DNA of 64,000 nucleotides from NCBI RefSeq assembly GCF_003054055.1, contig NZ_QBKI01000007.1, positions 186,001 through 250,000 on the forward strand. The letters run 5' to 3'. A program made the position numbers and the translations under genes. Source of the stretch: Pontibacter mucosus (GTDB lineage: Bacteria > Bacteroidota > Bacteroidia > Cytophagales > Hymenobacteraceae). Below are positions 49,444 through 56,343 of this stretch, one piece after another; position 1 is the stretch's first letter; each line of letters opens with the position of its first letter. A model generated the notes under the pieces. That model was not told the origin of the DNA. It ran no database searches and saw nothing but the letters and a program-made list of their open reading frames with translations.

Positions 49444-49829
49444 AGTGCTTATACTTTCTTGTTTACCTAAAGATAGCTTTTTTAAGTTAATCCTACCATT
49501 TATTAATACTATTAATCATTTATATAGTTGTAATGTTTTGTGAAGTTAGCCGCTTTGCTAATTCGATGTTGTCCCGGTAAAATTCAAGTGCGTAAAAGCG
49601 TGGGCACTTCTGTTATAACACAGGAGATGTAAAGATTTGGCGCTAGGGCGAACCCGGAGAAATGATACAATTTGCCTTTGCTAAGAATGCCGCTATACTT
49701 TAACTGAAGCGCCTTTTCTGCAGTGTTGATAAATAATTATATTAAAATATTTGCAGATAACATCCTGTATTTATAGTTTGTAGTCATTGTTTATTAATAA
49801 ATTTTTATCTCACCTTAATTTTATCTCAC
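49444..49829. promoter_or_regulatory. 386-bp divergent promoter region
   Basis: AT-rich gap between divergently transcribed cyclophilin and subtilase genes. A 10-bp direct repeat TTTATCTCAC occurs at 49804-49813 and 49820-49829, ending right at the subtilase start codon. No clear TTTG/TAnnTTTG pair was found and no gene is visible. Confidence 0.45.
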
Positions 49830-51050
49830 ATGAAAAACAAATTACATTTCAAGGGTGTAATGCGCTCCCTTATGCTCGGAGCAGCAGCAGTTACATTTTC
49901 CTGCACCTTCACAGCCTGTGATAACGAGTCGGTTGATGCCGCAGATCCGGTTGCTGAATTTAGGGCAGAAAGTGAAAATGGTGCAATTATACCTGGTCAG
50001 TACATTGTTGTATATAAGGATGGTGCCAAGCTGCGTATGAGCGAGGCCGCCACTTATGCACAGCGTGTAGAAATGGTACGCGATTTCAGCAAAAACATCC
50101 TGGCTGAGAACGGCATCAGCCAAACGAACGTGGAGCAGGCCTTCGGTCAGGCTATTAAAGGAGCTGCTGTGAAGATTACGGCAGAAGAGGCAACGAAACT
50201 GCGCCAGGACCCGCGTGTGGATTACGTGGAGCCGGATAGAATTGTGATGCTCGCCAAGCCGGGCACCGGTGGTGGCGGCTCTGCCGGACAAACAGTGCCT
50301 TACGGCATTACGCGCGTGGGTAGCGGAAGCGGTGCCGGTAAAACAGCCTGGGTTATCGACTCAGGTATCGACCTGGACCACCCGGACCTGAACGTGGACG
50401 TGGCCAGAAGTATAACCGTGTTTACCTCGGGCAGAGATGCCGGATCGGCTGATGACGGTAACGGACACGGCACGCACGTAGCCGGTACCATTGCGGCAAA
50501 AAATAACACTGTGGGTGTGATAGGCGTAGCCTACGACGCCACTGTGGTAGCCGTTAAAGTACTCGATTCCCGTGGCAGCGGTTCTTACTCCGGCGTAATT
50601 GCAGGCGTGGATTACGTGGCCGCTAACGGTAAGTCCGGCGACGTGGCGAACATGAGCTTGGGCGGACCAGTTTCGCAGGCTCTGGATGACGCTGTGGTGG
50701 CGGCAGCCTCTAAAGGCATTAAGTTTGCCCTGGCAGCTGGAAACGAGAGCACCCATGCCAATAACTCATCTCCGGCCCGCGCCAACCATGCCAATATCTA
50801 TACCGTGTCGGCGATGGACAGCAACGACCGCTTTGCCTCTTTCTCTAACTATGGCAACCCTCCGGTGGATTACTGCGCCCCGGGCGTAAGCATCCTGTCT
50901 ACCTGGAAAGGTGGCGGCTATAACACCATCAGTGGTACTTCCATGGCCTCTCCGCACGTAGCTGGCCTGCTGCTGCTGGGCAACATTGCCACAGACGGTT
51001 ATGTTAAAAATGACCCTGACGGTAATGCAGACCCAATCGCACACCGCTAA
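49830..51050 (+). CDS. S8 family serine peptidase (subtilisin/proteinase K-like)
   Basis: This 406-aa secreted protease has a lipoprotein-like N-terminus ending at Cys (FTAC). An inhibitor I9 propeptide follows (about 45-130; IIPGQYIVVYKDGAK... VDYVEPDRIV), then the catalytic domain with D177 (VIDSGID), H213 (HGTHVAGTIAA) and S371 (GTSMASPHVAGLL). The fold is complete, with a short C-terminal extension and no sorting domain. It ends just before a perfect palindromic terminator. Confidence 0.93.
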   Translation: MKNKLHFKGVMRSLMLGAAAVTFSCTFTACDNESVDAADPVAEFRAESENGAIIPGQYIVVYKDGAKLRMSEAATYAQRVEMVRDFSKNILAENGISQTNVEQAFGQAIKGAAVKITAEEATKLRQDPRVDYVEPDRIVMLAKPGTGGGGSAGQTVPYGITRVGSGSGAGKTAWVIDSGIDLDHPDLNVDVARSITVFTSGRDAGSADDGNGHGTHVAGTIAAKNNTVGVIGVAYDATVVAVKVLDSRGSGSYSGVIAGVDYVAANGKSGDVANMSLGGPVSQALDDAVVAAASKGIKFALAAGNESTHANNSSPARANHANIYTVSAMDSNDRFASFSNYGNPPVDYCAPGVSILSTWKGGGYNTISGTSMASPHVAGLLLLGNIATDGYVKNDPDGNADPIAHR

Positions 51051-51077
51051 TACCGTACAAGTTTAAAGTGAGTAAGT

Positions 51078-51107
51078 AAAAATGGCGGCCTTAAGGCCGC
51101 CATTTTT
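51078..51107. terminator. Perfect palindromic bidirectional terminator
   Basis: A 30-bp perfect palindrome AAAAATGGCGGCC-TTAA-GGCCGCCATTTTT lies between the convergent subtilase (+) and GNAT (-) genes. Confidence 0.9.
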
Positions 51108-51110
51108 GTA

Positions 51111-51611
51111 TTACAAGGCTTTCCGCATCACAAAGTCATTCATCCAGTAGGGCCCAATGGGGATGTCCTCCTGCAGGTGCACCTGATAGCCGCAGCGCTC
51201 GTAGAAGCCCTTTGCCGGGTTGTGGCGGTTTACGTTCAGGTCAAGTAATTTGGCTCCCAGCTTTTTAACGCGTTCCTCCACCGCCTCTAGCAGCACCTTG
51301 CCGCCGCCCTTGCCCTGCTCTTGTGGCAGAAGGTATATCTTGTTCAGTTTGTACAGGGCTGCCTGCTCATCTTTTACCGAGAAAGAGGCAAAACCCACGG
51401 GCACTCCCTCATTTTCCAGCAACAGGAACGTTTGTCCCTGCCGCATCTGCTCCTCCAGCGCCTCCCGGCTGTAGATCACCTCAAACATATAGTCCAGCTG
51501 CTCTTCGGAAAGTATACGGCGGTACGTAGGGCCCCAGGTGGCCCCGGCCAGCTGCATCAGCACCGGGATGTCGGTGGCAGTGGCCTGGCGGATATGGTAG
51601 GAGTTAGGCAT
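51111..51611 (-). CDS. GNAT family N-acetyltransferase
   Basis: This 166-aa acetyl-CoA-dependent transferase starts at MPNSYHIRQATATDIP; the longer in-frame extension to 51683 is unlike the fold and is rejected. GNAT motif A is YLLPQEQGKGGGKVLLEAVEERV (Q/R-x-x-G-x-G/A). The C-terminal ERCGYQVHLQED and IGPYWMNDFVMRK resemble the RimI-like small-molecule or protein acetyltransferases. Substrate is unknown. Confidence 0.85.
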   Translation of the reverse strand: MPNSYHIRQATATDIPVLMQLAGATWGPTYRRILSEEQLDYMFEVIYSREALEEQMRQGQTFLLLENEGVPVGFASFSVKDEQAALYKLNKIYLLPQEQGKGGGKVLLEAVEERVKKLGAKLLDLNVNRHNPAKGFYERCGYQVHLQEDIPIGPYWMNDFVMRKAL

Positions 51612-51675
51612 AAAGTATAGCGTTAGCAATGCCCGCAAGTTAGGCGCTGCAAGTATAAATGACAACGGATGGCCT

Positions 51676-51707
51676 GCTTTCAACTCTGACCTGATGTCTT
51701 ATCTTTG
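51676..51707 (+). promoter_or_regulatory. Candidate promoter with TAnnTTTG box
   Basis: TATCTTTG at 51700-51707 matches the Bacteroidota -7 box; a poor -33 match (CTTTCA, about 51677-51682) lies upstream. It is 36 nt before the start at 51744 and would drive the zinc-type dehydrogenase gene. Confidence 0.4.
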
Positions 51708-51743
51708 TCTGCGTTAGTGCGTATCAACACAAAAACATACCGT

Positions 51744-52742
51744 ATGAAAGCAGTATACTTAGAGGATATCAACAAGCCTTTTACCCTGATAGAGACGGAG
51801 AAACCCGTTGCCGGTCCGGGCGAGGTGGTGGTGCAGGTAAAGGCCGCCGCCCTGAACCGGCGCGACGTATGGATTCAGAAGGGACGCTACTTTATTAAAA
51901 AATATCCAGCCATACTTGGCTCCGACTGTGCGGGCGTGGTGACGGAGCTGGGCGAGGGCGTGGACAAAGTATGGCTGCAGCAGCAGGTGCTGGTGGACCC
52001 CTCTGCCGACTGGGGCGATAACCCGCGGGTGCACTCGGCCGAGTACACCATACTGGGTATGCCCAAGCAGGGAGCCTTCGCTGAGTACGTAAAAGTGCCG
52101 GCTGAGAGCTTGTACCAACTGCCGTTGCATCTGAGCTTTGAGGAGGCCGCCGCCCTGCCCTTGGCAGGCGTTACAGCCTACAGGGCCCTGTTTACCAAGT
52201 GCGACCTGCAGCAGGGCGAGCGGGTGCTGGTAACAGGCGCCGGGGGAGGCGTGGCGCTGTTTGCCATACAATTTGCCCTGGCGGCCGGCGCCGAAGTATG
52301 GGTTACCTCGGGCACAGACGAGAAGATTGCCTTGGCCAAGGATTTGGGCGTGACCGGCGGCATCAACTATAAAACCGAGGACTGGGGGAAAAAGCTGAAA
52401 GCCGAAACGGATGGTTTTGATGTGATAATCGACAGCGCGGCGGGCGAGGGCTTTGTGCAGCTGGTGAAGCTGGCCCGGCCCGGCGGGCGTATCGGTATCT
52501 ATGGCGGCACCACCGGCATGATAGGGCAGCTCAACCCGGCTGAGATTTTCTGGAAACAGTTGTCCATTTTTGGCAGCACCATGGGCACCGCCCAGGACTT
52601 TGCCAACATGGTGCGGCTGGTAAGCGAGAAGGAGATCCGGCCGATTGTGGACATCGTTTACCCGCTGGAGCAGGCTGCGGAAGCGGTACGCTACCTGGAG
52701 GAAAACAAGCAGTTTGGCAAGGTTATTTTAAAGGTAAGCTAA
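51744..52742 (+). CDS. Zinc-type alcohol dehydrogenase / quinone oxidoreductase-like (MDR)
   Basis: This 332-aa MDR-superfamily NAD(P)H enzyme starts MKAVYLEDINKPF; an upstream in-frame start at 51705 overlaps the promoter and is rejected. Features are the GroES-like N-domain (AALNRRDVWIQKGRY, LGSDCAGVV), the Rossmann motif GAGGGVALFAIQFA, and GRIGIYGGTTG. The structural-zinc Cys cluster is absent, which fits quinone-oxidoreductase-like members. A short hairpin follows. Confidence 0.87.
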   Translation: MKAVYLEDINKPFTLIETEKPVAGPGEVVVQVKAAALNRRDVWIQKGRYFIKKYPAILGSDCAGVVTELGEGVDKVWLQQQVLVDPSADWGDNPRVHSAEYTILGMPKQGAFAEYVKVPAESLYQLPLHLSFEEAAALPLAGVTAYRALFTKCDLQQGERVLVTGAGGGVALFAIQFALAAGAEVWVTSGTDEKIALAKDLGVTGGINYKTEDWGKKLKAETDGFDVIIDSAAGEGFVQLVKLARPGGRIGIYGGTTGMIGQLNPAEIFWKQLSIFGSTMGTAQDFANMVRLVSEKEIRPIVDIVYPLEQAAEAVRYLEENKQFGKVILKVS

Positions 52743-52811
52743 CGTACGGGGGAGCAGCAGGTAAACAAACCATTCATTCTGCTGAACAGTCAGTTGCCGA
52801 CAAGGAATTTA

Positions 52812-52842
52812 AAAAGTCCCCCTTTCCAGGGGGATTTTCTTT
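52812..52842 (+). terminator. Rho-independent terminator
   Basis: A 5-bp GC stem CCCCC/GGGGG with flanking A/T pairs (52812-52822 with 52829-52838, one G-T) is followed by T-rich sequence. It is 70 nt past the dehydrogenase stop and about 15 nt before the next start. Confidence 0.65.
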
Positions 52843-52857
52843 TTACTATATTTAAGT

Positions 52858-53778
52858 ATGAGAATCCTTTCCTGCAGTAGCCTGGTGCTGCTACTCCTTT
52901 GTATAAGTATAAATGCGATGGCACAAACCTCTGCCCAAAAGGTGCTGCGGCAGCAAACCGAGCAACAACTGGCTGCGATCATCAACCGTTCTCCGGCTGT
53001 TACGGGGCTTGTGGCTGTCGATCTTACCAATGGCGATATGTTCTCATTTAACGCGGAGGTTGTGTTTCCTCAGGCCAGCGCCATAAAGATTCCGGTGCTG
53101 ATGAGCATGTACAAGCAGGCGCACGAGGGAAAGTTTTCGCTGAACGACACCAGACAAGTGGCAGCGGCAGATGCAGTGGGAGGAACCGGCGTGCTCAAGG
53201 ATCTTGATGGCCCGCCTCCGATGAGCATTCGCAACCTAGGCATCCTTATGATCACGCTGAGCGATAACACGGCCACCAATACGCTTATCGATCTGGTAAG
53301 TATGCAGGAGACCAATGCCATGCTTCGCTCGCTGGGGGCAAAGCACACGCTGTTGCAGCGCCGGATGATCAACGCAGCCGCCTCGGGTAGGGGAGAGGAG
53401 AACATTTCGACCCCGGCAGATGCCGCCAAAATCCTGCAGTTACTCTACAAAGGCGAGTTCATCAACAAAGCTACCTCCGAAGAGATTGTCTCCATACTTT
53501 CCAAAACCGACCGGCAGACAAGCAGGCTGGCCCCGGGCTTGCCCGACAACGTGCCGGTTGCCTTTAAGCCGGGCATTCTGAACGGCGTTTCGACGGAGTG
53601 GGCGATTGTGCTGCTGCCCGAGCGGCCGTATGTGGTGGCCGTGATGGAGAGCTACAAAGTGAAAGGACAGGCAGAGCGCACTGTAGAGGAATTGTCGGAG
53701 GTGTTGTACCAGTACTTCTGGCGCATGGGCAACGCCACCCGCTACGGCACTTACGTGGACCCGAAGCTCATTAAATAA
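52858..53778 (+). CDS. Serine hydrolase, class A beta-lactamase-like
   Basis: This 306-aa secreted protein has a signal peptide ending near AMA-Q. Active-site motifs are S74-x-x-K77 (ASAIKIPVL), S135-D-N (LSDNTATN) and K-P-G in AFKPGILNG in place of KTG. An Omega-loop segment is present but the usual Glu166 environment is not clear. It may be a true beta-lactamase or a related D,D-peptidase-like hydrolase. It is the first gene of an envelope cluster with two amidases (30 and 31 nt gaps). Confidence 0.85.
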   Translation: MRILSCSSLVLLLLCISINAMAQTSAQKVLRQQTEQQLAAIINRSPAVTGLVAVDLTNGDMFSFNAEVVFPQASAIKIPVLMSMYKQAHEGKFSLNDTRQVAAADAVGGTGVLKDLDGPPPMSIRNLGILMITLSDNTATNTLIDLVSMQETNAMLRSLGAKHTLLQRRMINAAASGRGEENISTPADAAKILQLLYKGEFINKATSEEIVSILSKTDRQTSRLAPGLPDNVPVAFKPGILNGVSTEWAIVLLPERPYVVAVMESYKVKGQAERTVEELSEVLYQYFWRMGNATRYGTYVDPKLIK

Positions 53779-53807
53779 CCGGCAGTCATACTTTATACTC
53801 CGTCCTT

Positions 53808-54812
53808 ATGCCAAAATACCTTTCACTTTTGCTGGTAATCATACTTGGTGCTTTTCTAAGCCAGCCTATACTTGCGCAAAAGCAAACCAGCCCGATCGCC
53901 GGCAAGGTTATCTGCCTGGATGCAGGGCATGGTGGTACGGCGGCTACTGACAGCTATAGAGCGGGGCCCATGGGGGAGCGGGAGGAGTGGATTAACCTGC
54001 GGGTAGCCTTGTTGCTGCAAAAGATGCTGGAGAAAAAAGGCGCGACGGTCGTGATGACACGCACGGCGGATGATAACATTCCGCTGGCAGACCGCGCCCG
54101 GCTGGCTATCGATAACAAGGCAGACGTTTTCCTGTCGGTGCACCACAACGCCACAGCAGACCCGGAGGTAAACTTTCCGATCATCTACTTTCATGGCAAT
54201 GCCACCGAAAACGCTGCCAGCATAGCGTTAGGAATTGATGTGGCACAGGCACTTGCCAGGCATCTCTACAAAGGAAACACGCCGGTAAGCCTGGCGTCAG
54301 ATCACACGATTTTCGCTACAGCCGGTACCAAGGTGCTGCGTGATACTTATGGCATACCAGGCATTATTGCGGAGGCATCCTTCTTTACCAATGCGGCGGA
54401 AGAGAAAAGGTTGAAGAAGAAAAAGTATAACCGCCGGGAAGCCCAGGCTTATGTTGAGGCGCTGGAAGTATTTTTCTCAAAACCGATGCCAAAGGTTGCC
54501 CCGAAAAACTCAGCAGTGAGCTTTCCGCCTTTCCGGGCGTTTCAGGAAGCCGAGCGCATGAGCGAGATTGCAAAATCATGGCATCGGGATTACCAGGAAG
54601 GCCTGGAGTTAATGTCGCAGCCCGATACGGCTTCGTGGCAACAGGCCTACGAGCTGCTCACGCGCTCGGCCCGCTCGTTCCCGGACTCCTACGTGGCGGC
54701 GCAGTGCCACCAGAACAGGGCCATCCTGTTAGAGAAACTGGGGAAAACGGAGGAGGCTCTGACAGAGGCTATCAGGGCAAAGGAGCATTATGTACCCGTA
54801 ACCATAAAGTAA
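53808..54812 (+). CDS. N-acetylmuramoyl-L-alanine amidase (Amidase_3)
   Basis: This 334-aa zinc amidase cleaves the amide bond between MurNAc and the stem peptide. A signal peptide ends near LAQ-K. The Amidase_3 domain (about 35-225) has zinc ligands in DAGHGG, the following Glu region (GEREEWINLRV), SVHHNA and EASFFTNAAEE. The C-terminal part (about 240-330) is helical and TPR-like (AYELLTRSARSFPDSYVAAQ). The exported location suits septal or turnover peptidoglycan hydrolysis. Confidence 0.9.
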   Translation: MPKYLSLLLVIILGAFLSQPILAQKQTSPIAGKVICLDAGHGGTAATDSYRAGPMGEREEWINLRVALLLQKMLEKKGATVVMTRTADDNIPLADRARLAIDNKADVFLSVHHNATADPEVNFPIIYFHGNATENAASIALGIDVAQALARHLYKGNTPVSLASDHTIFATAGTKVLRDTYGIPGIIAEASFFTNAAEEKRLKKKKYNRREAQAYVEALEVFFSKPMPKVAPKNSAVSFPPFRAFQEAERMSEIAKSWHRDYQEGLELMSQPDTASWQQAYELLTRSARSFPDSYVAAQCHQNRAILLEKLGKTEEALTEAIRAKEHYVPVTIK

Positions 54813-54842
54813 ATCGTTACCAATCATAAAACTTATATTTTC

Positions 54843-55529
54843 ATGAAAGTACACTTCAGGTTTTTCAGAGGAATGGCGTCAAAAGCCAGCGCGTTGGGTT
54901 TATACTTCCTCAGTTCCTGCGCCGGTCCTGCCTTCCAGATACTTGAAAAGCCCATCGTTTTCGATGAGCAGCGGCAGCAGCTCTCGCTCGAGTACATGAA
55001 GAACCGCCACAACATCGAGAAGGATGCGCCCTACATTGAGCCCAAGATCATCGTGCTGCACTGGACAGCCATTCCTACGCTGGAGCGGTCTTTCGCAGCC
55101 ATGAACCCGACCCTTCTGCCCGGTGCGCGTACCGAAATCGGCTCTGCCAGTAACCTGAACGTGTCTGCCCAGTTTCTGGTGGACCGCGACGGCACCGTTT
55201 ACCGCCAGCTTCCGGACACGGCTTTTGCCCGCCACGTTATCGGGCTTAACCATTGCGCCATCGGTGTGGAGAATGTGGGAGGCGGCAAGGAAGGCCTGAC
55301 CAAGGCCCAACTGAAAGCCAATGAGGATCTGGTGCGCTACCTCAAAAGCAAGTATGACATTGAGTACCTGATCGGGCATTATGAGTATCAGGACTTCGAG
55401 GGACACCCGCTTTGGAAAGAGGCTGACGCCGGCTACAGAACCCAAAAAGTAGACCCAGGAGAGGAGTTCATGAAGCAGGTCCGGAGCAGGGTTAGGGATT
55501 TGGGGCTGAAGGGTTCACCGAAGTCGTAG
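54843..55529 (+). CDS. N-acetylmuramoyl-L-alanine amidase (Amidase_2), lipoprotein
   Basis: This 228-aa zinc amidase has a likely lipobox LSSC. The Amidase_2/PGRP-type domain has the metal His in IIVLHWTA, the segments NVSAQFLVDRDGTVYRQLPD and CAIGVENVGG, and the closing IGHYEY and DPGEEF region. It cleaves the MurNAc-L-Ala bond, perhaps on soluble muropeptides as AmpD-type enzymes do. It is the third gene of the unit with the beta-lactamase-like hydrolase and Amidase_3. No ampG or ampR is visible nearby. Confidence 0.9.
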   Translation: MKVHFRFFRGMASKASALGLYFLSSCAGPAFQILEKPIVFDEQRQQLSLEYMKNRHNIEKDAPYIEPKIIVLHWTAIPTLERSFAAMNPTLLPGARTEIGSASNLNVSAQFLVDRDGTVYRQLPDTAFARHVIGLNHCAIGVENVGGGKEGLTKAQLKANEDLVRYLKSKYDIEYLIGHYEYQDFEGHPLWKEADAGYRTQKVDPGEEFMKQVRSRVRDLGLKGSPKS

Positions 55530-55590
55530 TTGAGGGGTTAGGGGTTGAGAGGAAGGTGCTCTCATCTATACTTTTTGCAGTACCGGGTCC

Positions 55591-55626
55591 AACCACCCCT
55601 GGCCCCTCCTTGTCCAAGGAGGGGAG
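55591..55626. repeat. REP-like GC palindrome
   Basis: It is nearly identical to 7751-7786, including the preceding TACCGGGTCC (one base differs in the palindrome centre). Confidence 0.75.
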
Positions 55627-55673
55627 TTTGTCGTTACTTTGGCTGAAGTATAAGTTGCATAGTCAAAGTATAA

Positions 55674-55737
55674 ACACCCCTAATGAGCAATGCTCGCAAG
55701 TTTCGAACTCGCGTTCTCACTTGTCCTCAAGGAGACA
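55674..55737. repeat. Single arm of paired element
   Basis: It runs from ACACCCC through GCTCGCAAG to TTGTCCTCAAGG and matches the right arm at 42547-42608. No partner arm is present here. Confidence 0.65.
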
Positions 55738-55760
55738 GTTCGTACTTGCTTATTTTTTCT

Positions 55761-55828
55761 GTCATCTCGAGTTGCGTGAGAGATCTATCTGGAACTCTAA
55801 CCAGATCTCTCCCAAAGGTCGAGATGAC
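55761..55828. repeat. GTCAT...ATGAC inverted element
   Basis: A 68-bp element has 10-bp perfect ends (55761-55770 GTCATCTCGA with 55819-55828) and inner AGAGATCT/AGATCTCT arms. It is related in outline to 5142-5215. Confidence 0.65.
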
Positions 55829-55841
55829 AACAGGGGCGTGT

Positions 55842-56270
55842 GCTATCGACCTTATCCCAGCCTTTGGGTTGAGCGCCTCGAGAGGTTCCGGTGACGAGCG
55901 GTAGCGAGGCATTGCGACGACAGGAGCAAAGGAAGCGAAAGCAGCGCGATGCCCGAAGGCGAGGCCTCCCGGCCTTGAGAGCACCAAAGCCAGAGATGCA
56001 ACAATAGCCTACGTAAGTCTGGAGGATGAACAGAGGCTAGAGAGGATAGCTAGGTTCCAGTGGAAGAAAGCAGCGGCTAGGAAAGTATAAATCGGTAAGT
56101 ATAAAAAGACACGAGCAACAAGCTCGCGCTAGCGAAAGTATAAACCAGCAAGTATAGCTCAAGTATAAAAGTATAGCCAAAGTATAAAGTATGGCTTTTC
56201 AAGCCAGTTGAGTTACAAGCCCAACATCATTATAGGACACAAGTCTGAAGACTTGCGCCAGAGGGGTGAC
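55842..56270. repeat. Repeat island copy 3 with AAGTATA array
   Basis: It shares with copy 1 the start GCTATCGA, the CAGCCTTTGGGTTGAGCGCC block, a run of AAGTATA (identical over the 36 bases from 56161), and the CAAGCCAGT...CCCAACATCAT block. It diverges mainly by small substitutions and indels. Confidence 0.78.
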
Positions 56271-56281
56271 TACCTAATTAT

Positions 56282-56324
56282 AAAAAAGGGAGGCGAGCTA
56301 ACTAGCCCGCCTCCTTCTTTTTTG
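56282..56324 (-). terminator. Terminator of oligopeptidase B-like gene
   Basis: A stem GGGAGGCG/CGCCTCC is flanked by A6 and T6 runs. It lies about 20 nt past the stop at 56344 on the minus strand. Confidence 0.75.
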
Positions 56325-56343
56325 TACTTGCTATACTTTCTCA

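Larger units (their letters stand above)
55530..56343. other. 814-bp intergenic repeat region, no gene
   Basis: It contains a REP-like palindrome (55591-55626), an arm of the paired element (55674-55737), a GTCAT...ATGAC element (55761-55828), repeat island copy 3 (55842-56270) and the terminator of the gene to the right. I see no gene. Confidence 0.7.

Noticed and set aside
7652..56343. Insertion sequences in the large intergenic gaps
   Set aside because: No transposase fragment, no target-site duplication and no terminal repeats of IS type; the content is non-coding repeats only.
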